Under the pieces are notes generated by a model. It saw nothing but the letters and a program-made list of their open reading frames with translations, made no database searches and was not told where the DNA came from. From the NCBI GenBank assembly GCA_021014325.1, contig CM037457.1:7298721-7362720 (forward strand): 64,000 bases of DNA. Direction: 5' to 3'. Source of the stretch: Plazaster borealis (taxonomy: Eukaryota; Echinodermata; Asteroidea; Forcipulatida; Labidiasteridae). Positions 34,328-46,600 of this stretch are shown here, piece by piece. The stretch's first letter is position 1. The number at the start of each line of letters is the position of its first letter. Both the position numbers and the translations under genes were made by a program.

Positions 34328-36400
34328 CTGAAACAACAATAAAGACAATGTTATTTGTAATGTTAAACACTAGGCAGTTTATATTTTACCAGCGACGGTA
34401 AAATTATTAAAAGGCTTTTTTGCCGTACCGCACTAAATTTCTAACTTTATTTCCCTTGAAAACAATCCTCGGGAGCCAAACATTAGAAAAAGGTAAATAC
34501 TATCCATTTAGGAGTAAATTTTTAATAATAAAAGAAGAATATTCTTTCATGTTGTTTTTGGGGATGAAAACAAAATAGCGTCAGCGGGCATTTGAACATT
34601 GAGCGAGTCAGTTAATAAGCAGGAGCATAGTCCTCTAGGCTACATGTACCAGAAAGTGGACGTAAAAATCTGTAATTTAATAGGCCCCTATCATTGTCGT
34701 CTACTCCTGTACACGTAAAGAGGGCGCTATAAGATATGCCGGCAAAACAGTGTTTTGGATGATTTTACAATCGCCGGTAAAATATTCAGTGCCTAAACGC
34801 TACGTCAATGACTGCTACTCCTAGAACTATGAGGTTGTTATCGTCTCCAATAACCTCATAGTTCTAGGAGTAGTCCATGATCATGAGGTCAACAAATAAC
34901 CTTTCATTAGGCCTTTTCAACAGAAACAGTGTTGACCATGGAGGATGATAACTAGCCTTCAGTCTTGTCAGTACATTGATGTTAGACATATCACAAGATA
35001 ATTGCCTACAACAAACATTTAGTATTTACTGAAAACACACGAGAAAACAACATTCTGGATCCGGTCTTTACAAACATTCCATATTTGGTCTCCAAAAAAC
35101 TGTCATTATACCAGGTATATCTATTATGAAATTGTCCTTTTATAGATACCCGTATTCAGTGTAAATATAATAAACCCACTTGCAAGAATATATCTACACA
35201 GGAAGGCAAACTGGAGTGAGTGAGATGAAAGACTCCTATCCTATACACACTCTTCAGTAACAGACGAGGTTCTCTATTCGTTATTAGTGGATGGTCTACC
35301 CTCCTCTCAGCTGTCGACCATCACACCCCAGCCTACCAGTATATTGGGAAACTTATGTGATTTGACTGGCCAATAGAGAAATATTGGACTGTGAGTGTGA
35401 TATATCCCTTAGCTATATTATATATAGGCCTAGTACTCGAGTAATAAACAGTGCCAAGTCTGCGCAGGAACAGGAAAGAAGATTGAAGAAACTGGAGTGG
35501 AAGAGAGGCTGTTCCAATGGCTTTCGGCAGGTAAAATACATGTACCGCATGTTAATTGAATCAAGGAGGAAGGAATTCCTCCATGATTGAATGAACTACT
35601 GGACTGCTGAGGTCTGACTCTCTGACTGATGAGGAGTGGGGTCTGAAGAGGTGCGCTGGAATTACTATTAAGGCCGGGGGATGTCATGTGTGTACATGTG
35701 CTGGGAAATTGTTTATAAAAAAGCACCACCTGTTGACAGTGTAAGTGTAGGAAACACTCAGCTTAATTAGTAATACAATAGTCCAATACAAGTTAGGATA
35801 CCACAAGTTACAATAAAAAAGTAAAACCTCACCGTCTCTTTTGTCTAATTCTACATCCATGATTGATTCCATGACCAGATGGTCTAAACCACGAATGCCT
35901 CAAAACCCATATGAAATTTCTTTATTGTCTTCTAGTTGGTGTGATTTATCCAACAATAGGATGCTTTGCAGACGAAATAATTCAGATTCAGATTCAGAGA
36001 TTAATACAACTTACGATTAAATTCAGTGAATTCTTATGGTAAACTATACTACTTACTCAGTTCAGCCTTTCACGAAGTTTCAAATTTGGTGTAAGTTTTC
36101 GGAATCCGACAAATCGTCACTATACGTACGTACGGAGCGCGCGCTGGTCGGTCGGTCCGAATGAAAGACCATGAAAAGGCGCCCCCAATCGTCATATCTG
36201 GTTCAATTAGTTTCCTTTTCCGCATGCCACGCGTCCGTCCGTCCGTACGCGCTAGCATAGACCTTACGCACACACTGCCTATGCGCGGCGGCCATGCTGC
36301 ATGTTTCAAAGCGTCCTCTAAATAACGCGTGGCGAACTGGCGGTTTTTGCACTCAGTTTTCATACTAAAAAAGTTTCCATACCTAGTGCATGAATAAATA
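34328..36400. other. Upstream of CCDC138; no coding gene, one perfect hairpin
   Basis: Presumably holds the non-coding first exon and promoter of CCDC138, but I could not place them. An exact inverted repeat (arms 34815-34836 and 34852-34873, 22 nt each, 15-nt loop) lies within it. Confidence 0.5.
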
Positions 36401-36404
36401 TCAT

Positions 36405-36552
36405 TATTGCGTCGTCCTTCGGATGGGACGTGAGCTGTAGGTCCCGTATGTTGTGTAATAAACGCTGAGAACCCAGTACTACACATCGTAAGAGAAGAAG
36501 GGGTTCGCCCCGGTGTTCCTGGTTTGCTATTGCGCCACGAAACCTTGTCCAA
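36405..36552 (+). mobile_element. tRNA-derived SINE fragment
   Basis: Contains the SINE blocks TCCTTCGGATGGGACGT, AGAGAAGAAGGGGTTCGCC and CCGGTGTTCCTGG, in a rearranged order relative to the copy at 24369. The head is missing. Confidence 0.6.
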
Positions 36553-38530
36553 AAGGAATAGGTCTCATATCAAGCTCCGCATATAGGCCTACCTTAATAT
36601 TGCAGTTTAAATACTGTAGCTGTTACAAAATATGTGGTATTAAGCATAGCCTTGATCAAGGCGTTGGAGTTTTTTCTCAATTTTATTTTATTGTTTTCAT
36701 TTTTATTTTATTTGCGCCGCGCTACACACCCGAGCTACCAACCCGAGCTACCAACCCGCCCGGGCTGTGTGCATGGTGTCTGTGTGTGCAGTATACGGTG
36801 CGCGCGTGCTCGTGTGAGCTGTATGCGCCACTCACCGATCAACGCCTTGACGTTTCTGTCTCCCCGCCGATGACTCATTACTATAATGCGCGCGAAAGGC
36901 GAGACCCCATTGGTCAGTGGCGGAAGTCTTGTTTACTCATTCTTATGAATATGCATGCAGAATCCAGATGTGGCTACACTGGCGCGCCGGTTTGAATTTG
37001 GGAATACTTTGTTATAATAATATCTATCTGAAAATGTTGCGTATTCTCCTCAGCTGAGCGAGACAATGAGGGCATGGAATTAAACAAATGAGGTTGCGTG
37101 GATCGATTTGTTACATACATTACATACACCATTTTCCAGCAGGAAGACGCTTTCTGATGTATTTTTCGTAGTGACGTAAGGCCCGATTGACCATCTACTG
37201 TCTCCATCTTGCATCATTAAACAGTGATTTAATCATTGTTGGTGCATTCATTGGAGGTAGAATATACAAAACAAAGACCTCAATAAACTACCATTATTGA
37301 TTGTTTCATCATGAAGGCATATAGCTCATTGCACTTTTTATATCATTTGGGCCGCCCCACTAAAAAGAGCTGCCTAACCAAATTTCCCAAGTACATTCAC
37401 TAGAATAGGGTAGCTAAAAATCTATTTCACATGTATCATGTGTGGCTGTATCCTGTCAATTTTTGTTTGGCAGTAAATTCTTATAAGACCCTGTCTGAGA
37501 ACAATTCAAAAGTATGACGACGGTGTGGCTGCACAGAATCGGACTTCGAGAGGACATGTCAGGAAAAGACAGATGCAGAAACTACATCAACTCCAGAATT
37601 AATAACCAAAAGAATGGCGAGTGATCAGGGTAGTCCAATGAGGGAACTTGAGTGCAGCGCAAAAAGCTCCAGGGGCCGCGCCCGGGTTCAGCACTTGTGA
37701 GCTGACTGACCAGCCTCGCAGATTACCGGTCAAAAATGGCTGAGACAATGCTACACACAAACGCCATTAAGTCGGTAACTACTCACATCGCATCACATAC
37801 AGCAAGCATGATATTGATATGGTACAAAGGTCATAGTGAGAGAAGCTCGTGATTGGACGTCAAAATGAATAATTCATTTGCTTCCCATCCTGTGTTGTCT
37901 GCAATAGGTCTGACGAAAGATTTAAATATTCATGAGCTGCATACTAGCATATCCGAGAGCCCCCCCATTTTCGTCCAATATTGGACGAAAATATCAAGAA
38001 ACACATTAAACCCGGAAGTTACAGACCCGTCAAGGCTGTCGGCCTGACGGCCTCCGCATGCGGAGAGTGGTACGAGTGCGGATGACCTGCGCACAGTGTG
38101 TGTACGGGCGTCGTACGACGTGATACACACACAGTGTATACGGGTGGGTCGTGCGATGCGATACACACCTTACGCACACACATACGGGTGTGTTTACGGC
38201 GTCTTTTTTGGAGTGAAAAATGCGACTGCCTTGATCAAGGCTATATTAAGCACGGTATATTAAATGTTAAGTGTTATTATTATTGTGTAAGGGGTCAGGA
38301 TAGTCCACGGTACCCTACACGCAAGCTAGCATAACACTTAGACATGTACGCGCGCGTTGACTGCAGGTGTAGACCAATGCATTGACGTCATCCAGCCGCC
38401 ATCTTTGAGGTAAAACGATGATGAAACAATCGAAACGCACAGATTTGTACGCGCGGCGCACAGGATTGGCCAATTAACAACCTCCTTTTGACCTCTAGGC
38501 GAGGGCGCCCTACTGAAATGACATCATGTG
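36553..38530. other. Intergenic, short inverted and tandem motifs only
   Basis: CCTTGATCAAGG palindromes occur at about 36649 and 38230. At 38100-38190 there are two imperfect copies of a roughly 45-bp unit (GATACACAC...TACGGGTG). No gene is supported. Confidence 0.4.
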
Positions 38531-38690
38531 CATAGACTACTTCGCAAATACTCCGTGCGCATGCGTTAGCCGTGGAATGAGGTGCATGCTGGTCTAGTTA
38601 GCGATCAAAATGTGTCGCTAACTAGACCAGCATGCACCTCATTCCACGGCAAATGTCCGCGTACTGAGTATTTGCGAAAAAGTCTATGAG
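38531..38690. repeat. Foldback with a perfect 36-bp stem
   Basis: Arms 38569-38604 and 38615-38650 are exactly complementary with a 10-nt loop. Outward, TTCGCAAATACT and AGTATTTGCGAA, and CATAGACT and AGTCTATG, also pair. The outermost part is imperfect, giving a stem of about 75 bp. Confidence 0.85.
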
Positions 38691-38884
38691 GTGTCTATAA
38701 AGACCACAGACATAATATAAAACCTTGCATGGTTCTTTGTTTGACCAGAGGGATGGCCCATAGGATCCTTCCCCTCACAATTCACCTTCTACCACCCTAC
38801 TCCCCTTCAAAAAAATTGTAATTAAAATTAGCCCTACTCATGAACAAAGTGATCAATTTGTGTCAATTTAACATACATTGAATG

Positions 38885-39043
38885 TAGGGGTGCGTTCTGG
38901 CGGCTGTAACCAATAACTGTTTCTGACGTCATAACCAAAAACGGCAACCGAGCTCACAACTCGGTTATCGTTCAGTCTGAACAGCAGAACCAACGACCAA
39001 CAACCGAAACAGTAATTGGTTACAGCCACCAAAACGCACCCTA
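38885..39043. mobile_element. Small MITE with about 36-bp terminal inverted repeats
   Basis: The ends match as inverted repeats: TAGGGGTGCGTTCTGGCGG at the left and the complement of TTGGTTACAGCCACC...CGCACCCTA at the right, with a few mismatches. The centre (AACCGAG...CTCGGTT) is also self-complementary. It has no coding capacity. Confidence 0.75.
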
Positions 39044-39160
39044 GGTATTATGTCTGTGATAAAGACCCATTGCATATGACGTCACACTCTCAAAAAGGAG
39101 GCAGATTATTGGACGATAGCTGTTCTCTGTGCGTAAAAACGTGCGCGTGACCTCAGCGTA

Positions 39161-40134
39161 CCTGTAGCGTTTCGCGTTATGCAAGGGAAACCATGGAACC
39201 TATTGACTTCTATAGCCCCCTTACACAACGCGGAACACGCCTCCGAACAATGCGCGTCATTTTGGGTGTCAACTCTCTTTTGTGCATGTTTGTATACGAT
39301 TTTGACACCCAAAATGGCGGACAGGATAGGCGCATGAGTACGCTGTGCGTTGTGCAAGGGGCTTGCACAACGCGCAGCGTACTCATGCGCCTATCCTGTC
39401 TGCCATTTTGGGTGTCAAAATCGTATACATTTCCTGGGTGTCATTTTGGGTGTCAAAATCTTATACAAACATGCACAAAAGAGAGTTTTGACACCCAAAA
39501 TGATGCGCATTGTCGGAGGCGCGTTCCGGGGTCTATAGACCAATCCGACGCGCACCGGGCGCGCAAGTGTTGAGCACCGCGCGCCACTGCTGCGGTGTAC
39601 ATGTGCCTAGTTTTGTGCACAAAGACATGAGGAAATCATGTTCCTTTTCACTCTTAATGGAAATTAAATGTTTTCCTCAACGACTTACACGATTTCCTTT
39701 CCAGGACATCATGATATACTAATGTAGATCACTGACCACAGATTTTTGCAACTAAATAGAAACAGAATCATCTTGAAAACGGTGCTTTTCTTAGGTGAGT
39801 TAGGGGAAAAAAGACGCGGAAACTGCATAATAGTCGACATCGGCAGAGTATTTTGTCAGAATTTCAGTATTTTACTCTGTGCTTAATTAAAAAAAATTAT
39901 CAAGAATGTAGTAAATCGTCATATCATGCAGCCATGTCAGAGAAATTTCATAGATTGTCGAGGAAGACATTAAATTTCCATAAAATGTGAATAGGGAAAC
40001 GATTTTCTCGTGTCTTTGTGCACAAAATTAGGCAAGTACACCGCAGCAGTGGCGCGCGGCGCCCAGCACTTGCGCGCCTGGATTGGTGTATAGAAATCAA
40101 TAGGTCCCCCTTGCATAACGCGAAACGCTACAGG
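39161..40134. repeat. Nested foldback complex, about 1 kb
   Basis: Three inverted pairs are visible. The outer pair shares TGTAGCGTTTCGCGTTATGC (39161-39215 against 40094-40134). An inner foldback centred at 39358-39361 (left arm about 39230-39357, right arm 39362-39525) contains multiple copies of ATTTTGGGTGTCAAA in both orientations. A second foldback has arms 39533-39642 and 39992-40093 (GCACAAAGACA, CACTGCTGCGGTGTAC). Open frames here are fragments of the repeats. Confidence 0.8.
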
Positions 40135-40788
40135 GCCACCATAGTATGCAGTTTAAAAAAAATACAACATACATTAAAAATAGAAAGAGATTGACCAAAA
40201 AACGATACATAGAATTGGCTGAATAGTTCATAAAACATGTAACTGTTCCGATTGAGTGGGGGGGGGGGCGGGGCGAAAGCGGATGAGAATATTCAATTCC
40301 GTTAGTATGGCTGCAAGAGGGCGCTAATACACAATAGTGTGGAGCCAACCCCGAACTATATTTAGCTAGCATACGGACGTCTGGGAACTTGTCGCGATAA
40401 AATTCAGCAAAAATTCATCGAACAACGGTAAGAAACACTCTCTGGTTAATTTGATATTTGTTTATTCTTAAAATTTTGAAAATGTCTCATCCATAAAAAT
40501 AATTATATTTCAAGATCTGGATCCTCCTTAAGTTTAATGGCCCATTTTATTTTAATAATGGTGTGATCCTCCATGATTGTAGTGACTGTAGTGTTACTTC
40601 AATTTCAATACTTTTGTTTTGGTATGGTGGGCAGCTAGTACTAGTACAAGGTGGGAATATTCCGGCAATGCACAGTCAGATCAAATTTTCAGAAACATTG
40701 GCCCTTTGAAAGTACATATTACATAGTGCTCTCAATGAGTCAATGCAATTCAGATTTTAATTAATTAGTTTCATTAATTAATTTCAAT

Positions 40789-41180
40789 GGGTAAAATTCC
40801 GGAGGCGGCTGCCACTTTAATCCCCCCGAATTAAGAAAATTTTGGGTCTTACCTGTCCGGAAGGAGTGGAGAAAAATATCCTAAGTATGAATAGGCCGTT
40901 GGAAAAATTGGAAAGGCGTGAAAAAAGGGCCCAAAACCGGCCTGCGCGACATGAAAAAAATCGCCCTACGCCATTTTGTATCGTTTCTTTACTGTGTGTG
41001 TGTTCGCGCGTTATGCAATTTCTCCAATCAGTCGGTCATCGTTCATGCGCGTTGGAAATTCGATAGGACTATTCGATTTCTGGAATGGGTAAACGCAGAT
41101 GATGTTTAGGGGGGAAATTTAAAAAAAAAAAAATTAAAAAAAAGCTTCAGAAAGTGGCAGCCGCCTCCGGAAATTTTTCC
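40789..41180. mobile_element. MITE with 8-bp target-site duplication
   Basis: Terminal repeats share TTCCGGAGGCGGCTGCCACTT and its complement, and the element is flanked by identical ATTTCAAT at 40781-40788 and 41181-41188. An 8-bp duplication points to hAT-, P- or Merlin-like mobilisation. No transposase is encoded; the interior has an A-rich run near its right end. Confidence 0.88.
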
Positions 41181-41848
41181 ATTTCAATTCATACAACCAC
41201 TTTTTGGGCACAACGTTTTACTTTTGGACAAGGAATTGCTGGTTTTCAATAAACAATAGCAGTGAAATCACTATTATAAATGCTATATTTCCCCAAAACA
41301 ATACCCGATACAATGTTTTCTGAAGTTAGTTTCTTCGCCTAACTTTTGTGAAAATGCAACACATCCGCCATGTTGGCGGCCATGTCGCCGTCCAAAACAT
41401 TATTTCGTCTTTTTTGCGAGTCCTTAAAAAACATGTGCGAAACATACAGTCACCACAAAATTTGGCAGAAATGTCGACAAAGGTATAAAGGTGGTAGCCT
41501 ATATATTTTAAAAGGGAGTATCACTTACCTTCGGGTATAAATAACTTGACATTTACGGCCTTAATTTTCGGCGTCGTAACTCAACTTTCAAGTATTGGGG
41601 GAAAAACAATTCGAAGATGACGACCACCCGCAGGATCTAATGCATATGACTCACCCTAAGCCACTCAGATCGCACGGAAGCAGCTGGTACCCGGCAGCTT
41701 AAGAGAATAGTCTCACAGGAATAGCTGCGCCGCACTGGTCAAACACAACATAGCCACCACGCGCAGTCAAAATCAACGTGTTTGTCACATACCTACCATA
41801 TGATTATGAATTATCATGATGATGATCCTGATTCCTGATGTAGTTTAG

Positions 41849-41905
41849 TTGCGATAATCGTAATATCCATCCTCGCAACGGTCGCAGACTGGAGGGTTAC
41901 GAGAC
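41849..41905. repeat. Short palindromic interspersed repeat, copy 2
   Basis: GCGATAATCGTAA followed by CAACGGTCGCAGACTGGAGG and GTTACGAG; see copy 1 at 57-121. Confidence 0.6.
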
Positions 41906-42261
41906 AACCCATGTACGAGACACACCCTAGACAGAGTAACTGGGGCGCTGTACTCCTTTTTCGAAATTTTGACATTATCGGTCATACTACTACTAGCGCC
42001 CCAGGTTACGGTCGTATTTTCCCTGAAGGATCTTCAATTGGCTATGAAAATGCCTCAGAACGACAAAAATACCCAACAAAATAGCTTTGTATATATATGC
42101 CTACTGGCTTCTTGATATGTCTAAGACGCAACATCGGGCATTTGAATGTACTCACAATTTTGTTTTGTGCTGCAAATTTACGATTTTTGTGAAGTCGATC
42201 TGAGCATATCGGTAAAATCACCATGCCGTCCAGTGTATATGGTGGCCCTGAAGAGACATAT

Positions 42262-42534
42262 CACAAATATGTGCGCAAACTTGTGCGATGTCGTGAAATT
42301 AATTGCGAAGATGTGCGCAGACTTACAAGTGCAATGTCGTGAAATTAATCGCGAAGATGTGTGCAGACTTGTGCAATGTCGTGAAATTTATCGCGAATAT
42401 GTGCGCAGACTTGTGCAATGTCGTGAAATAATCGCGAAGATGTGCGCAGACTTGTGCAATGTTGTGAAATAATTGCGAAGATGTGCGCAGACTTGTGCAA
42501 TGTTGTGAAATTAATCGCGAAGATGTGCGCAGTC
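42262..42534. repeat. 42-bp tandem repeat, about 6.5 copies
   Basis: Unit core GCAGACTTGTGCAATGTCGT followed by GAAATTAATCGCGAAGATGT. Because 42 is a multiple of three, the array stays open in several frames on both strands; I do not regard those frames as genes. Confidence 0.9.
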
Positions 42535-42747
42535 AATGACTACCGCTACATGACTAGCAAAATTTTAACTAATATTTTTTCATATTTTCACCTGATTTGA
42601 GAAGCTGAAATTCCGTTCATATATTCTTCACGTCGATAACTACACTTTTGATGGGTCCAAAAATAACAAATATATCCATGGATGACATTATTTCCGAAAA
42701 CAAATCGCAGATCCACACTAGCATTTAAACATGATGTACCAATTTAG

Positions 42748-42805
42748 TTGCAATAATCGTAACCCTCTAGCCTCCGGACGGTCGCAGACCGGAGGGTTAC
42801 GAGAA
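42748..42805. repeat. Short palindromic interspersed repeat, copy 3
   Basis: Contains both ATAATCGTAACCCTC and GGTCGCAGACCGGAGGGTTA; see copy 1 at 57-121. Confidence 0.6.
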
Positions 42806-43527
42806 AGATATATGGTTAAACGCTAGCGAAATGTGCAATCGAATCATCACCAAATCGAATCACCACCCGTGGCGCTGACGATGTTTAATTGAGTGATTGC
42901 CAACTCAGAGATTTTCATAAAATTACATGTACACCAAAACGAGCGCGCACATTTTCGTGTTAATGTGCTCTCCACAATTGCCCTGCGGTAAGTGTGACAA
43001 CTGGAGGAAAAATTTTGGCATAACTCTGAAGGTAATTGGTCGTACGGCCAAGAAGCGGAGGGAGTCCAGCGTATTGGCACTGATGGGGCTATGTCAGAGT
43101 ATATTTGAAAACACATCTAAAACTGATTGGCACCTTGATTCATACTTTCCAAGTAAAACAAGTTTGCTCTTAAAAATAACTGATTTTTTTTGTTCATAGA
43201 ATTGGCCATTAAGAAGATGCTATAATGGTGCTTACGCAATGACAGTGGACAGCACCATTATATTATATCATCCTGTTGACTCCAAATATTGCGACCGCAT
43301 AAATCCTATTCAAAAGATTTTGGCCTTCACATTTACACACCTACTAGAGTTCTTTTTTGAAACCAGATCGTGCTAAAATTAGGCTCTAACGTTATGTGTT
43401 CTTTGTACTCTCAATGAGATAATTATTATGTACATGTAGCTTGTAGAGATTTGTTTTTTCATACATGTGTCTTTCATGTCAAACAGGATTTCAGTTCTAT
43501 TAGTACATCTTGGGATACGGTTTCAAA

Positions 43528-43623
43528 ATGCCTGTTATTGAAGAGATGAATGATGATGACTCGCAGCCTCCTCAAAGCACACCTACTAGCCAAGCACAAA
43601 ATGGTGGTTTCTCAGCTGTGTCA
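43528..43623 (+). CDS. TMEM33: TMEM33 coding exon 1, residues 1-32
   Basis: ATG at 43528-43530 (context TTTCAAAATG), then PVIEEMNDDDSQPPQ, ending GTGTCA|GTAAGT in phase 0. It is soluble and poorly conserved; a possible acceptor (AAACAG) lies upstream at about 43486. Confidence 0.85.
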
Positions 43624-46600
43624 GTAAGTAGAATATGGACACAACAGTAGCTATGTAGACACTCACTCTGTCACATTAACTGCAGAATTTACCTCTCTAT
43701 AGTCAAATAATGTGGTTTATTTATTTGCATTCAGTTAACAAATCCAATGAGCGGTTTCTACTAAGTTTATTTCACTGAGTAGATACGACTGAGTGAATTC
43801 CAAAGAGTGGTTTTTTGCAAAGTATATTTCACTAAGTGGATTTCACTTGATGGATTCAACTGAACGTATCGAATGAGTGGATTTCATTGATTGGACTCAA
43901 CTGAGTGAATTACAATGTGTGAATTATTTAACTGAGTGGATTCAACTTAGTGAATTCTAATGAGTGGATTCAACTACGTGTGTTTCACTGAATTGGGTCA
44001 ACTGAGTGAATTCCAATGTGTGGAGTCAACTGAGTGAATTCCAACGTGTGGATTCAAAAGTGTGTTTTACTGAGTTGGGTCAGCTGAGTGAATTCCAACT
44101 AAGTGTGTTTCACTGAGTTGGGTCAGCTGAGTGAATTCCAATGTGTGGAGTCAACTACGTGTGTTTCACTGAGTTGGGTCAGCTGAGTGAATTCCAACTA
44201 AGTGTGTTTCACTGAGTTGGGTCAGCTGAGTGAATTCCAATGTGTGGAGTCAACTACGTGTGTTTCACTGAGTTAGGTCAGCTGAGTGAATTCCAATGTG
44301 TGGATTCAACTAATTGTATTTCACTGAGTTGGGTCAACTGAGTGAATTCCATTGAGTGGATTCTGGTGAGGTAATTTAAGTAAGAGGAATACAGTAACTA
44401 ATTAACGTGTTAATTTTGTGACAGAATTACTTGGCGAGTAACAAGCTAGATTTGTGTCTGTTGCTGTCCAGAGTCACCACAGTTGTGTGCAGTTTCTTCT
44501 ATCTAGTACCAATTTATGGGTAAGTGTAACTCCTTTTTGGGGGTTTCGGCCATCTGCAGAAACCACCTTTGTTTTTGTCAAGATATTTTGGGGTTTTTCT
44601 ATTATTTTTCCATCCGAACAATTCTCAAAGCATTTACATGTGAAATTTGTTATCGTTCGATCTCAGAAATTACTGTCTTAAAAGACACAAACAATACATC
44701 AAATGAAAGCCTGTGCTGTAACTTGGATCCAGCAGCAGTTCGATCGAGTGTTTTTAATCCTTTGTTGACGATATTAACGATTTAAAAACACCCGTAAATG
44801 TATCGGGAACCAAACGCGGTCGCCATCACTGTGTACATTGCATGGAAAACGCACTGTACGTAACACACAGTCCACCCATCACAGACCCATTGTATCTCAC
44901 GCAAGCATTGTTCCGACCTTTGGACCTTTCATTCATTCACTGGTCTGGCAGGATCCGTCAGAAACTACAAACGACTTAGAACTTGTATAGCGCCCTCTTG
45001 TGTAGAGAGATCTAACGGCACAGCAGTATTTGTTCTCACGGGATCGTTAGGAGAAGGGTTTTTGTTGGTATGGTTAGCTGCAGATGCTATGTGCCACAGC
45101 ATCTTGTAAAATGTTACATGAGGCTTTGTAAATAAACGTGTCTTTAAATTTCGAACATAGCTCCACATAACTTGAAGAAAAAACCTGTTTTTTATGCATT
45201 CATTATGACCCAAATTTGATCCTTCCATCCGGTCAAAAGCGGAAATTCAAATAATATTGTCCCCTCAGGGCAAGTCATATACCATTTTGGAGATTACTTA
45301 ACTTAATAAATAAACATATGACGTCATCACTACGTCATCAGACACCAAATCAAAGGATATTGTTTAAAAAGTAGGATATTTGAACCGCATGTCATAAATT
45401 CATAGTTTGCAACATATTATACCTCCTCACAAACTTGTGTCACATTGCATGCTCACACATAACCCGAACTTACCCTTCCATCCGGTCCAAACATGAAGTT
45501 CAAATAAAAAATAAAAGTGTGCAAATTTAAATCTGCCTACAACAACGTTAATCAAGAATTTTCATAGGCCCTATGGTTTCTTTGTCATCATATATGTAAA
45601 CTAAAGCACCATCATGCATCAGGTTCCAATTCCATACTTAACTTGATATTTTCACATCTGGACAATCGATCACCATATCGGGACTGTGACAACTTAACAA
45701 ATGTCACCAGGACATTTTAAAATTCTGAATAGTTTATCTTGTTATAACCAAAACCTCCAGTGTTTTTTATGCAACAAACACATCTAGTTGTATATTTAAT
45801 TTGGAATTCAGCCCAGCTATATCAGCCAACTTTGTTATATCACTAGTCAACCCAGTATTATCACCAGTAAACCCAGTTATATCAACATCCAACTTAGTTA
45901 TACCACCAGACAACCCAGTATTATCGACAGTAAACCCAGTTATATCACCTGTCAACCCAGTATTATCACCAGTCAGCCAGGTTATATTAAAAGCCAACTT
46001 AGTTATACCACTAGTCCACCCAGTTTTATCAACAGTAATTCCAGTTATACCAACAGACAACCCAGTATTATCACCAGTCGGCCAAGTTATATCAACAGCC
46101 GACCTAGTTATACCACCAGTCAACCCAGTAGTATCACCAGTAAATCCGGCTATACCACCAGTCAACCCAGTATTATCAACAGTAAACCCAGTTATAATCA
46201 CCAGTCAACCCAGTATTATCAACAGTAAGCCTAGTTATAATCACAAGTCAACCCAGTATTATCAACAGTAAGCCCAGTTATAATCACCAGTCTACCCAGT
46301 ATTATCAACAGTAAGCCCAGTTATAATCACCAGTCAACCGAGTATTATCAACAGTAAGCCCAGTTATAATCACCAGTCAACCCAGTATTATCAACAGTAA
46401 GCCCAGTTATAATCACCAGTCAACCCAGTATTATCAACAGTAAGCCCAGTTATAATCACCAGTCAACCGAGTATTATTAACAGTAAACCCAGTTATAATC
46501 ACCAGTCTACCCAGTATTATCAACAGTAAGCCCAGTTATAATCAGTGTTGGAGGTCTCGACGGAGGTCTCGGTCTCGAGACTAGTCTCGAGACCATATTT

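Noticed and set aside
36070..36995. 160-codon frames on each strand
   Set aside because: They cross a SINE fragment and GC-rich intergenic DNA, with no family resemblance and no splice logic.
42146..42536. Open frames with repeated CREI.REDVCRLVQ
   Set aside because: Product of the 42-bp tandem repeat; open on both strands, no domain.
45767..46271. Long open frames on both strands (144 and 156 codons, repeats of NPVLSPV and TGLTGGI)
   Set aside because: They follow from a 21-bp repeat period in an intronic minisatellite. They end when the unit becomes 43 bp and show no splice context.
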